DNA of 10,245 nt from Burkholderiales bacterium (GTDB lineage: Bacteria > Pseudomonadota > Gammaproteobacteria > Burkholderiales > SG8-39). A program made the position numbers and the translations under genes. The DNA lies in contig JADLDQ010000211.1 of the NCBI GenBank assembly GCA_020846575.1, positions 1 to 10,245 on the forward strand, given 5' to 3'. Below are positions 1 through 6,828 of the stretch, piece by piece. Position 1 is the first letter of the stretch. Each line of letters starts with the position of its first letter. The notes beneath the pieces were generated by a model. It saw only the letters and a list, made by a program, of their open reading frames with translations, did not search any database and was not told where the DNA came from.

Positions 1-237
1 CCGGGCCGCCGCCAGCAGCCGCGCGCGCTTGCGCCGGTCGATGCTTTCCGCGGCGCCGCCATGGGCGGCGCCCGTCCGGAGTCTCACCTCGACAAAAACG
101 ATCGTCCCCCCTTCCCGGAGGACAAGGTCGATCTCCCCCAGGCGCGAGCGCCAGTTGCGCTCGATGAGTTCGAGCCCATGGCCGAGGAGGTGCGCGCAGG
201 CGGCGTCCTCGGCGCGCCTGCCGGCGTCGCCGCGCAT
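1..237 (-). CDS. yraN: YraN/UPF0102 family protein, N-terminal 79 residues (3' end outside window)
   Basis: The minus strand from the ATG at 237 reads MRGDAGRRAEDAACAHLL and runs open to the window edge. It shows the UPF0102 hallmarks: an R-x-A-E-x-x-A start helix, RNWR, then GEIDLV (about residues 34-39), VFVEVR (47-52) and a following SIDRRKRARL helix. GEID and VEV are the acidic core of the Holliday-junction-resolvase-like fold assigned to this family; its biochemical role is not firmly settled. Family members are usually about 115-130 residues, so roughly 40 residues are missing beyond position 1. The ATG overlaps the TGA of the upstream activator gene by one base (TGATG), which implies translational coupling. 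The pairing matches the lpoA(yraM)-yraN order known next to rsmI in other proteobacteria. Confidence 0.9.
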   Translation of the reverse strand, partial: MRGDAGRRAEDAACAHLLGHGLELIERNWRSRLGEIDLVLREGGTIVFVEVRLRTGAAHGGAAESIDRRKRARLLAAAR

Positions 238-1337
238 CAGCGCATCGGCTCGGGTACGGCGACCCCGGAACGGAACATCGCCGGCAGCGGCAGCCGTTCC
301 AGTACGTTGCCCGCGCCCAGGCCGATGACGCCGGTGACGCCGTCCAGGGGCGGCATGCGCGCCCGCGTCGCGATCATCGGCGCGAGACGGCAGGCGTCGA
401 TGCCCAGGGCGTAGAAGCGTTGCAGCAGCACGCTCAGGCCTGCCGGGCGCGGGTAGATCATCACCGCCGGATGATCGGGCTGCAGCAGCCAGGGCATATC
501 CACGAAGCGCAGCCCCTCGAGATCCGCATTGCCTGCCGTGTCCGCGCTGTCGTTGACAAGGGACGTGGCAAAAGCATGCAGGGCCCGCGGCAACTGCGGC
601 CGCAAGGTGCGTGCGAACCCCGCCTCGCCCGCGAGGAAAGCCATGCCGCCTGCGGCCGCCGTGGCGCCGCGCGCCGCAGCGTCGTTCAAGGCGCCGCGCG
701 CCGCAGCGTCGAACCAGGCGCGCACCTCCTGGGGCGAGCCCGCCGCCCGCGTGTCCGCGATACGCCCGCCCAGGCCCTGCCACTCGCGGGTGAAAGCCTG
801 CGCGAGCCTGCGGCCGAGCGCCGTGCCGGACTGGAGCACGGTCGCCGATTTCAGCTCGGCGGAGAACGCCATGCGAGCGACCAGGCGCGCCTCGGATTGC
901 GCCGAGAGGCTCAGCGCGAAGAAGCCCGGCGGCAGGTTCGTTGCATCCTCGGGCGCGTTGAGCGCGAGCACGGGCACCCCGGGCCGGTAGCTTCGAGCGA
1001 GCGCGCTCACGCCATCGCGCGTCATCGGTCCGACCACCAGCGCCGCGCCGCGCTGAAGCGCCGATTCGTAGGCGGCGACGATGCCCTGGGGTGAGGCGTC
1101 CGTGCGCGACAACTGCAGCGCCGCCTGAGCGCCCGAGATCTCGAGCGCGGACCGGCACCCGGAGGCGAGCGCCTCGGCGGGAGCGGCGAAGTCCGGTGAG
1201 GACAGGGGCAGCAGCAGCGCGATGAACCCGGGCTCGCTTGCCGGCGCAGCCTGCGCACCGCACAATGCGGGCCACGCGCATGCCAGCGTCCAGGCGGCGG
1301 CCAGGCAGACAATCCCGGGGCGGCGGAGTCCGGTCAC
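237..1337 (-). CDS. Penicillin-binding protein activator, LppC/LpoA family (periplasmic-binding-protein fold)
   Basis: A 366-residue protein starting at the GTG at 1337. I chose it because AGGTGA lies 8 bases upstream and because it gives a signal peptide: basic MTGLRRP, a hydrophobic stretch to about residue 28, then GAQA (27-30) as a likely cleavage site. The core GFIALLLPLSS (37-47), VVGPMTRDG (101-109) and the C-terminal VTGVIGLGAGNVLERLPLPAMF (334-355 region) fit the LppC type-1 periplasmic-binding-protein domain. E. coli LpoA is an outer-membrane lipoprotein that stimulates PBP1a; this protein is much shorter and lacks LpoA's N-terminal TPR-like half. The lipobox is poor (TLAC at 17-20 has Thr at -3), so lipidation is uncertain. 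Upstream the frame stays open to 1892, but that part is antisense to rsmI. It is divergent from rsmI with a 94-bp gap in which I see no convincing promoter boxes. Confidence 0.85.
   Translation of the reverse strand: MTGLRRPGIVCLAAAWTLACAWPALCGAQAAPASEPGFIALLLPLSSPDFAAPAEALASGCRSALEISGAQAALQLSRTDASPQGIVAAYESALQRGAALVVGPMTRDGVSALARSYRPGVPVLALNAPEDATNLPPGFFALSLSAQSEARLVARMAFSAELKSATVLQSGTALGRRLAQAFTREWQGLGGRIADTRAAGSPQEVRAWFDAAARGALNDAAARGATAAAGGMAFLAGEAGFARTLRPQLPRALHAFATSLVNDSADTAGNADLEGLRFVDMPWLLQPDHPAVMIYPRPAGLSVLLQRFYALGIDACRLAPMIATRARMPPLDGVTGVIGLGAGNVLERLPLPAMFRSGVAVPEPMR
663..711. repeat. In-frame direct repeat inside the activator gene
   Basis: Two perfect 22-base copies lie at 663-684 and 690-711, a period of 27 bases or exactly nine codons. 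On the minus strand they encode DAAARGALN (residues 210-218) followed by DAAARGATA (219-227). This looks like a recent in-frame tandem duplication that lengthens an Ala-rich surface helix without breaking the gene. Confidence 0.8.
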
Positions 1338-1431
1338 GTCGGTGGTCACCTCAGGGCTGTTCCATGCGGCCTGGCCGGTCCGGGAATCCGCTGAGCGCGA
1401 CGCACCGGCGCGGCCGTTCAGAGGTTCGGCG

Positions 1432-2298
1432 ATGCAAGAGCCAGATTCGCACGGCAAGGCGGAATTATATGTAGTGGCCACGCCGATCGGGAACCTCGAG
1501 GACATCACCCTGCGCGCCATGCGCGTGCTGCGCGAAGCCGCGGTGGTGGCCGCCGAAGACACGCGTACCGCGGCGCGGCTGCTCTCGCACCTGGGCATCG
1601 CGCGCGGCGCCGTCGCGCTGCACGAGCACAACGAGCGTGCCATGGCCGCGCAGGTGCTGTCCTGGCTGGACGCCGGAAAGAGCGTGGCGCTCATCAGCGA
1701 AGCGGGCACGCCGGGCATCTGCGATCCGGGGGCGCACCTGGCCGCGACCGCGCGTGCGGCGGGCCACCGGGTCACGCCGGTGCCCGGACCGAGCGCGCTG
1801 TGCGCCGCGCTGTCGATCGCGGGACTGCCGCAGGGGCCGGTGCTGTTCTGCGGTTTCCTGCCGGCCCAGCCCGCGGCGCGCCGCAGGGCCATCGCGCGGC
1901 TTGCCGATGCGCCCCACGCGCTGGTGTTCTACGAAGCCCCGCACCGCGTCCTGGCGTGCGTCGAGGACCTCGCTTCGGGTCTCGAAGGCGCCGCGGAACG
2001 CGCAATCGTGATCGCGCGCGAGCTCACCAAGCTGTTCGAGACGGTGCACACCTGCCGGCTCGCCGATGCGGCGCACTGGCTGCGCGGCGACCCCACGCGC
2101 ACGCGCGGCGAGTTCGTGCTGCTGGTCTCGGGCGGCACACCGCAGGCGTCTTCCCCGGGATGGCAGCCGGTGCTCGAGGCGCTGCTCGCCGAGCTTCCGC
2201 TCGCCCAGGCGGTGCGTCTCACCTGCGCGGCGACCGGCGCCAGGCGCAATGAGGTGTACCGCGCCGCACTGCAGCGCAGCCGCCCCGGCGGCGCCTGA
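1432..2298 (+). CDS. rsmI: 16S rRNA (cytidine-1402-2'-O)-methyltransferase RsmI
   Basis: A 288-residue cytoplasmic SAM-dependent enzyme that 2'-O-methylates C1402 in the ribosomal decoding centre. The ATG at 1432 has GAGG seven bases upstream; the frame opens further up but that part overlaps the divergent gene. Family motifs in order: VATPIGNLEDITLRA (15-29), EDTR (42-45), SEAGTPGICDPG (89-100), PVPGPSA (116-122), GFLP (141-144), YEAPHR (168-172 region), ARELTK (195-200) and RGEFVL (225-230). The C-terminal part from about 245 is the small helical domain of full-length RsmI. E. coli has SDAGTPLISDPG where this protein has SEAGTPGICDPG, a conservative Asp-to-Glu change in the SAM loop. It is divergent from the activator/yraN pair, as in enterobacteria. 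pyrC follows after about 100 bp. Confidence 0.97.
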   Translation: MQEPDSHGKAELYVVATPIGNLEDITLRAMRVLREAAVVAAEDTRTAARLLSHLGIARGAVALHEHNERAMAAQVLSWLDAGKSVALISEAGTPGICDPGAHLAATARAAGHRVTPVPGPSALCAALSIAGLPQGPVLFCGFLPAQPAARRRAIARLADAPHALVFYEAPHRVLACVEDLASGLEGAAERAIVIARELTKLFETVHTCRLADAAHWLRGDPTRTRGEFVLLVSGGTPQASSPGWQPVLEALLAELPLAQAVRLTCAATGARRNEVYRAALQRSRPGGA

Positions 2299-2399
2299 GC
2301 ACGGGCGCAGGCGGACCTCGCAGCCGGACAGCGGCGCTCGCCCGGCAGCCCATGACCGATAATGCCGGTGCCGCACCCGCTGCCATGCAACGACCCCCC

Positions 2400-3458
2400 A
2401 TGAACTCGATCACGCTTGCGCGGCCCGACGACTGGCACCTGCACCTGCGCGACGGCGACGCCCTCGCCAGCGCGCTGCCGCACAGCGCGCGGCGCTTCGC
2501 GCGGGCTATCGTCATGCCCAACCTGAAGCCGCCGGTCACCAGCGTCGAGGCCGCGCGCGCCTACCGCTCGCGCATCACGGCGGCGCTCGCGGCGGCGATC
2601 GCCTCGGGCGAGCTTCCCGCGGGCGCCCGCTTCGAGCCGCTCATGACGCTCTACCTCACCGACCGGACCTCGCCACGGGAGATCGCGCTAGCGAAATCCA
2701 GCGGTTTCGTGCACGCGGTCAAGTACTACCCGGCGGGCGCCACCACCCATTCGGAGGCGGGGGTGAGCGCGCTGGAGCACGCCCTGCCGGCGCTGGAGGC
2801 GATGCAGCGTCATGACCTGCCGCTGCTCATTCACGGCGAGGTGACCGATCCGGCGGTGGACGTGTTCGACCGCGAGCGAGTGTGCGTGGAGACGCTCGTG
2901 GCGCACATCGTCGAGCGATTTCCGGACCTGCGCGTGGTGCTCGAGCACGCGAGCACGCGCGAGGCGGTGGCGTTCGTCGCCGCGGCGCGGCCGCGCGTCG
3001 CCGCGACCCTCACCGCCCACCACCTGTTGTACAACCGCGGGGCGTTGTTCCAGGGCGGCCTGCGGCCCCATTACTACTGCCTGCCGGTGCTCAAGCGCGA
3101 GCCGCACCGCAGGGCGCTGGTGGCCGCGGCCACGGGCGGCAGCCCGCGCTTCTTCCTCGGCACCGACAGCGCGCCGCACCCCCGGGGCCTGAAGGAGAAC
3201 GCCTGCGGCTGCGCCGGCTGCTTCACCGCCCACGCCGCGCTGGAGCTGTACGCGGAAGCCTTCGACGCGGCCGGGGCGCTGGAGCGCCTCGAGGGTTTCG
3301 CGAGCCACCACGGCCCCGACTTCTACGGCCTGCCGCGCAACAAGGACACCGTCACGCTGGTGCGCGAGCGGTGGGCGGCGCCGGACGAACTGCCCTTCGG
3401 GGGCGAGACGCTCGTTCCCCTGCGAAGCGCAGAGGATCTCCTCTGGCGGATGGTCTGA
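2400..3458 (+). CDS. pyrC: Dihydroorotase, homodimeric PyrC type
   Basis: Catalyses reversible cyclisation of N-carbamoyl-aspartate to dihydroorotate, step three of de novo pyrimidine synthesis. From the ATG at 2400 the protein is 352 residues, near the usual length of about 345. All metal-site residues are visible: HLHLRDG (H13, H15, R17), the carboxylated Lys in VKYYPAGATTHS (K108), LIHGEV (H145), LEHAST (H183) and GTDSAPH (D256). In-frame ATGs at 2352 and 2385 would add 16 or 5 residues with no homology expected; none of the three has a clear Shine-Dalgarno. GATAAT at 2358-2363 resembles a -10 box and, if used, would exclude the 2352 start, but no -35 match precedes it. The stop lies 8 bases before the DUF3025 start. 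Confidence 0.96.
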   Translation: MNSITLARPDDWHLHLRDGDALASALPHSARRFARAIVMPNLKPPVTSVEAARAYRSRITAALAAAIASGELPAGARFEPLMTLYLTDRTSPREIALAKSSGFVHAVKYYPAGATTHSEAGVSALEHALPALEAMQRHDLPLLIHGEVTDPAVDVFDRERVCVETLVAHIVERFPDLRVVLEHASTREAVAFVAAARPRVAATLTAHHLLYNRGALFQGGLRPHYYCLPVLKREPHRRALVAAATGGSPRFFLGTDSAPHPRGLKENACGCAGCFTAHAALELYAEAFDAAGALERLEGFASHHGPDFYGLPRNKDTVTLVRERWAAPDELPFGGETLVPLRSAEDLLWRMV

Positions 3459-3466
3459 CTGCGGCG

Positions 3467-4255
3467 GTGCGGGGGGCGCTGCGCTCGCCCGTGTTCGCGC
3501 CGCTCGCACCGTGGCTCGCGCGGCTGCCCGCGGAGCGCTTGCCCGGGATCGGCGAGTTGAACGCGCTCGTACCGGCCGGTGCCGTGACCGGCGGCGGCGC
3601 GCCGCTTCGTTTCGCCGCCGCCGCTGCGTCGCGGCGGCGCGGCGCCGAGCCCTACGAGTCGCGGGTGTTCCGCACGGGCGAAGTCCCGACGCGCGAGGCG
3701 AACTGGCACGACCTGTTCAACTGCCTCGCGTGGCTCGCGTTTCCGCGCGCCAAGGCGGCGATCAACCGCCTGCATTGGACAGAGATGGAAAGCCGCGGCG
3801 GCGCCCCCGGCGCGCGCGGCACCGTGCGCGACGCGCTGACCTTGTTCGACGAGGGCGGGGTCATCGTCGCGAGCGACGCCCCGGCGCTGCTTGCCCTGGT
3901 GGGCGGCTTTCGCTTCAAGACCCTGTTCTGGGAGAAGCGCGCCGAGACCATGCGGCGCATGCGCTTTTTCGCGATCGGGCACGCGCTGCACGAGAAGGCG
4001 CTCGGGCCGTACAAGGGGATCACCGCGAAGTCGGTGCTGCTCGAGGTGCCGTCCGGGTTCCTGGCGCTGGATGCGCCGGCTCAGCTCGCGCAGGCCGACC
4101 TGCTTGCCGCGCAGTGGCTCGCCCGGCCCGGGGCGCTCGATTCGACCCGGAATCTCGCGCCGCTGCCCGTCGCCGGCATTCCCGGCTGGGCGGACAACGA
4201 GCGCGAGGCGTACTACGACGATGTGGCGGTGTTCAGGCCGGGCTGGCGCCGCTGA
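3467..4255 (+). CDS. DUF3025 family protein, function unknown
   Basis: A 262-residue protein if it starts at the GTG at 3467. A GTG at 3491 (before FAPLAPWLARL) is the alternative, and neither has a good ribosome-binding site. The family signature is clear: NWHDLFNCLAW (79-89) continuing into FPRAKAAINRLH (92-103), then FDEGGVIV (127-134), GHALHEK (171-177), PYKGITAK (181-188) and PLPVAGIPGW (232-241). I see no signal peptide or membrane helix, so it is probably cytoplasmic. No activity is established for this family that I can name. Its start sits 8 bases after pyrC, so it is probably co-transcribed and perhaps translated by re-initiation. That placement is suggestive only and does not assign it to pyrimidine metabolism. 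Confidence 0.85.
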   Translation: MRGALRSPVFAPLAPWLARLPAERLPGIGELNALVPAGAVTGGGAPLRFAAAAASRRRGAEPYESRVFRTGEVPTREANWHDLFNCLAWLAFPRAKAAINRLHWTEMESRGGAPGARGTVRDALTLFDEGGVIVASDAPALLALVGGFRFKTLFWEKRAETMRRMRFFAIGHALHEKALGPYKGITAKSVLLEVPSGFLALDAPAQLAQADLLAAQWLARPGALDSTRNLAPLPVAGIPGWADNEREAYYDDVAVFRPGWRR

Positions 4256-4277
4256 GGCGCTGGCGCGAAGCGAGCGG

Positions 4278-4299
4278 CGGGGCCGGCGCGCGCGCCCCG
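4278..4299. terminator. Weak GC hairpin between convergent genes
   Basis: CGGGGC at 4278-4283 pairs with GCCCCG at 4294-4299 around a 10-base loop, in the 77-bp gap between the DUF3025 gene and the convergent VOC gene. No T-run follows on either strand, so intrinsic termination is doubtful; it could pause transcription from both sides. Confidence 0.2.
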
Positions 4300-4332
4300 A
4301 AGCGAACGGGAAGTGGCGTGCGCCCCCGCGCG

Positions 4333-4725
4333 CTAGCGTGCATCCGCGATGTCTTCATGGATGCACAGGATGTTGCCTTCGGTATCACGGAACCAGGCGG
4401 CCTTCTCGGCGCCCAGGACACAGACGTGCTCGACGGTCTTCAGACCGGGCAGGTCGTAATCCTCGAAGACCACGCCGCGGCCTTCCAGCTGCGCGATGGC
4501 CGAGCCGATGTCGGCCACCCGGAAGCTGACCGCCGTGTGATCGGCCCGGGTCGCTTCGGATCTCGGAAACAGGGCGAGCAGCGCGCCGCCCCCGCACTCG
4601 TAGGTGAACTTGCCGTCGGCTCTGGCACCCGCCGGTTTCAAGCCGAGCTGGCGCTCGTAGAAGCTGCGGGCGCGCTGCATGTCGGTGACCGGCAGGATGG
4701 TCGTCATCGGGGCATCGGCGAGCAT
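4333..4725 (-). CDS. VOC superfamily (glyoxalase/bleomycin-resistance/dioxygenase-like) protein
   Basis: A 130-residue single-domain protein. The ATG at 4725 is preceded by GGGAG at a good distance; an internal ATG at 4707 lacks one. The paired beta-alpha-beta-beta-beta layout is visible: ILPVTDMQRARSFYERQLGL (10-29), then a strand region ending FTYECGGGALLALF (40-53), and a second half from HTAVSFRVADI (63-73) to AAWFRDTEGNILCIHE (109-124). H63 and E124 occupy typical VOC metal-ligand positions. The first-strand ligand is not an obvious His or Glu (the strand reads TTILPV), so metal binding and the reaction cannot be predicted. Proteins of this size include glyoxalase-like enzymes, lyases and antibiotic-binding proteins; substrate unknown. 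It is 76 bp downstream of the ribbon-helix-helix-like gene on the same strand. Confidence 0.85.
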   Translation of the reverse strand: MLADAPMTTILPVTDMQRARSFYERQLGLKPAGARADGKFTYECGGGALLALFPRSEATRADHTAVSFRVADIGSAIAQLEGRGVVFEDYDLPGLKTVEHVCVLGAEKAAWFRDTEGNILCIHEDIADAR

Positions 4726-4801
4726 GGCGAACTCCCAGGCAGAGGTGATGCCGCAATTGTGAACCCGAAATCCGATCCGGCACGGGGCATTGCACGCTCG
4801 A

Positions 4802-5065
4802 TCACCCGGCCAGTGCCTTCTTCAGCAACGCCTCGACCAGCTCGTTCATCCCGGTGCCGCGCTCGCGCGCCAGCCCCTGGAGCTGGCGCACCAGGTCCGA
4901 ATTGAGCTTCACGGCGAAGGGAACCAGGCCCTGCGCCTGCTCGTGCTCGCGGCGCTCGCGCCGGCTCGCAGCGGCGGATTCCGCGCCGAAGCGGGCCGGG
5001 GACGCGGCACCGGCGCGCAGCGTGATCGTCTTGCCTTTGAGTTTCTCCAGTTCGGCGCGTTTCAT
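4802..5065 (-). CDS. Small basic protein with C-terminal ribbon-helix-helix-like segment
   Basis: An 87-residue protein with ATG at 5065 and GGGGAG nine bases upstream. The first 45 residues are highly charged and low in complexity (MKRAELEKLKGKTITL, then an Arg/Glu-rich stretch). Residues 47-85 resemble a ribbon-helix-helix unit: a strand LVPFAVKL, helix NSDLVRQLQGLARERG, a TGMNE turn, and helix LVEALLKKAL. RHH proteins bind DNA as dimers through the strand, so a transcriptional regulator or antitoxin-like role is possible. No toxin gene is adjacent: upstream is the 157-bp repeat-bordered region and downstream a VOC gene. I do not recognise a named family, and the RHH reading rests on pattern alone. 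Confidence 0.6.
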   Translation of the reverse strand: MKRAELEKLKGKTITLRAGAASPARFGAESAAASRRERREHEQAQGLVPFAVKLNSDLVRQLQGLARERGTGMNELVEALLKKALAG

Positions 5066-5098
5066 GGCGCGGCGCTCCCCATCGTTTTCGAGGCGCGA

Positions 5099-5104
5099 AT
5101 TGTA
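5099..5104 (-). promoter_or_regulatory. Possible -10 box for the small RHH-like gene
   Basis: The minus strand reads TACAAT about 34 bases before the ATG at 5065, a five-of-six match to the sigma-70 -10 consensus in very GC-rich DNA. The -35 position (5122-5127, CGTGCA) is a poor match, so this is tentative. Confidence 0.3.
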
Positions 5105-5172
5105 CGCGTGCGAGATCCCGGTGCACGGGCGCAGGGCTGGCCGGAGGTGCGGTGCTGCGCGGGGCCCGCTCA

Positions 5173-5329
5173 GAGGCTGTGAAAAAATTCCCCGGACTGT
5201 TCTTGCCTCTCATTCTTGGGGTGGTCCAACCCTTACCCGAGGTGAGATCGTAGATCCTCGGGCGTTCTGAACGGTCCCTTTTTCGTCGAACGAGCCCATG
5301 CGACTGCGATTCCGGTTTTTCACGCGCTC
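5173..5329. mobile_element. Possible 157-bp miniature or remnant insertion element
   Basis: The left end GAGGCTGTGAAAAA (5173-5186) matches the reverse complement of the right end, GAGCGCGTGAAAAA (5316-5329), at 11 of 14 positions. The same trinucleotide TCA stands just outside both ends (5170-5172 and 5330-5332), as a short target duplication would. The interior is visibly less GC-rich than the neighbours, has no convincing gene, and holds a hairpin at 5236-5262. The right TCA is the complement of the TGA stop of the ZIP gene, so an insertion would have landed exactly at that stop codon. The inverted ends are imperfect and could be chance; I cannot name the IS family. Confidence 0.35.
5236..5262. 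repeat. Inverted repeat (hairpin) downstream of the ZIP gene
   Basis: CCCGAGG (5236-5242) and CCTCGGG (5256-5262) are perfect complements around a 13-base spacer that itself contains GATC twice. On the minus strand it lies about 70 bases after the ZIP stop, where a terminator would be useful, but no T-run follows, so an intrinsic terminator is not supported. Confidence 0.35.
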
Positions 5330-6064
5330 TCAGGCGAGCCGGGCCGCCACGAACATCAGCACCGCGCCCAGGCAGGTGAGGGCGATCAGGCTGAGCGCGG
5401 CGGAGGGACCGCTGCGGGAATGCGCCTCGGGCAGCACGTCCGAGGCGCCGATGTAGAGCAGGAACCCGGCGAAAAAGCCCAGGTACAGGAGCAGCGCATG
5501 CGGCGGCAGGGTGAAAACCAGCGTACAAGCCGCGCCCAGAATCGGCGCCACCGCGTCCATCACCAGCATGGCGAACGCGCGCCGCGTGGTGTTGTGGTGC
5601 GCCAGCATCAGGCTCACGGTGTTCAAGCCGTCGCAGAAATCGTGCGCGATCACCGCCAGCGCGACGGCCACGCCGGTGGGCGTGGACACCTGGAACGCGA
5701 GCCCGATTCCCACCCCGTCCATGAAGCTGTGCCCGATCAGCGCCAGCGCCGAGAGCATACCCACGCGGGGATGGTGGTGGTGGGCGTAATCCTCCTCGTG
5801 GATGTGGTGAACGAGCAGGAACTTCTCCAGGCTGTGGAACAGCAGGAACCCGGCGACCAGCGCGACCATCGCCCCGGTGGGCTCGATCCGGTGCTGCTGC
5901 GCCAGCTCGAAGATCTCCGGGAGGATGTCGAAGCTCACGACGCCGAGCAGCACGCCGGCGGTGAAGCTGAGGATGAGGTGCAGCCGGTCGCGGTACCGCA
6001 GCGCGAACAGGCCACCCGCGGCGGTGGAGAGGAAAGACGCGAGCGAAAACAGGAGCACGTTCAT
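5330..6064 (-). CDS. ZIP family divalent metal transporter
   Basis: A 244-residue inner-membrane protein with about eight hydrophobic segments, the usual ZIP count. The transport-site motifs are HSFMDGVGIG (112-121, TM4) and HDFCDGLNT (141-149, TM5), with supporting DILPE (46-50) and DVLPEAH (209-215). A His-rich loop HHIHEEDYAHHHH (86-98) between the early and middle helices fits the metal-binding variable loop of ZIP proteins. Likely substrates are Zn(II), Fe(II) or Mn(II), and the sequence does not decide between them. TM5 has HDFCDG where HExPEG is usual in many ZIPs, which places it in the divergent ZupT/GufA-unlike bacterial group. The ATG at 6064 has no clear Shine-Dalgarno. I see no Zur or Fur box in the 65-bp gap upstream. 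The gene ends exactly at the border of the candidate 157-bp element. Confidence 0.92.
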   Translation of the reverse strand: MNVLLFSLASFLSTAAGGLFALRYRDRLHLILSFTAGVLLGVVSFDILPEIFELAQQHRIEPTGAMVALVAGFLLFHSLEKFLLVHHIHEEDYAHHHHPRVGMLSALALIGHSFMDGVGIGLAFQVSTPTGVAVALAVIAHDFCDGLNTVSLMLAHHNTTRRAFAMLVMDAVAPILGAACTLVFTLPPHALLLYLGFFAGFLLYIGASDVLPEAHSRSGPSAALSLIALTCLGAVLMFVAARLA

Positions 6065-6129
6065 TGCGGTCGGCGACGGCGGACGGATGTGCGGGACAGT
6101 CTACACACGCCGTCAAGGGGCGGACCGGC

Positions 6130-6822
6130 TCAGCCGCCGGACTCGATCTCCCGGATCAGCGCCGGTCCCTGGTTGCGCGCGTTGCTCACCGCCTTGTCCA
6201 CCCGGTGAAAGCGCAGCGCCTCCTCCGGATTGGGCTGCAGCAGCGCGAGCGCTTCCTGGGATGAGGTGAGTCCGCGATCGAGCCAGCGCGATTCACTTGC
6301 TCCGCAGAGGACGAAGGGCATGCGATCGTGCACAGGCATGAACGCCGCGTTGGCCGGCCCCACGACGATGGTGCAGGACTCGATCACCTGGCCGTTCCGC
6401 TCCCAGCGGTCCCACAGGCCGGCGAGGGCGAGCACTTCGCCGTGCGCGCCGTGGAGGTACCAGGGCAGGTTTCCCCCGGGCAGTTCCTGCCATTCGTACC
6501 AGCCGAGCGCCGGGACCACGCAGCGGCGGCGCCGCAGCGGCTCGCGGAAGCTGGCGAGCTTCGCGACCGTCTCGACCCGGGCGTTGAAGGTGGCGTGGCG
6601 GATGCGCGGCTCCTTCGACCAGAAGGGCAGCAGCCACCACTGCAGGCGCGCGACCTCGAGCGCGCCGTCGCGGTCCGCGCGGACCACGGGCACGAAATTG
6701 GCCGGGTTACCCTGCTGCGGCGCGACGTTGTAGCGGGCGGGAAACGGATTGCCGTCGTGGCGGCCGATGTGGAAGCGCCGTTCGATCGCCGCCTCGTCCG
6801 GACTGACGTAGCGCCCGCACAT
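6130..6822 (-). CDS. yedK: SOS response-associated peptidase (SRAP/YedK/HMCES family)
   Basis: A 230-residue SRAP protein. Family members cross-link through Cys2 to abasic sites in single-stranded DNA and protect them; the bond forms a thiazolidine ring. The start is fixed by MCGRY, since Met removal must expose Cys2. Key residues are in place: C2, N32 in YNVAP, the NARVET motif (80-85), E110 in GWYEW and H165 in HDRMP (165-169). Length is typical (about 220-230). It begins 6 bases after the stop of the NTF2-like gene with no evident Shine-Dalgarno, so it is probably translated by coupling. No LexA-type box is visible just upstream, and the 'SOS' name is historical. Confidence 0.95.
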   Translation of the reverse strand: MCGRYVSPDEAAIERRFHIGRHDGNPFPARYNVAPQQGNPANFVPVVRADRDGALEVARLQWWLLPFWSKEPRIRHATFNARVETVAKLASFREPLRRRRCVVPALGWYEWQELPGGNLPWYLHGAHGEVLALAGLWDRWERNGQVIESCTIVVGPANAAFMPVHDRMPFVLCGASESRWLDRGLTSSQEALALLQPNPEEALRFHRVDKAVSNARNQGPALIREIESGG

Positions 6823-6828
6823 GTGCGA

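Noticed and set aside
1338..1892. 185-codon open extension upstream of the PBP activator on the minus strand
   Set aside because: It is antisense to the well-supported start of rsmI; the GTG at 1337 has a ribosome-binding site and a signal peptide, so the extension is an effect of high G+C.
1465..2376. Minus-strand open frame of 303 codons across rsmI
   Set aside because: Shadow of rsmI in GC-rich DNA; composition is Arg/Gly-rich and no domain is visible.
4802..5065. Toxin-antitoxin module around the RHH-like gene
   Set aside because: No toxin-like partner overlaps or adjoins it; the next genes are a VOC protein and a ZIP transporter.
4704..6116. Long minus-strand frame (470 codons) spanning the ZIP and RHH-like genes
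   Set aside because: It is Arg/Pro/Ala-rich, has no motif, and covers two genes with clear family features in another frame.
6065..6129. Promoter with TTGACG and TAGACT upstream of the ZIP gene
   Set aside because: The two hexamers are only 7 bases apart, far from the 16-18 needed.
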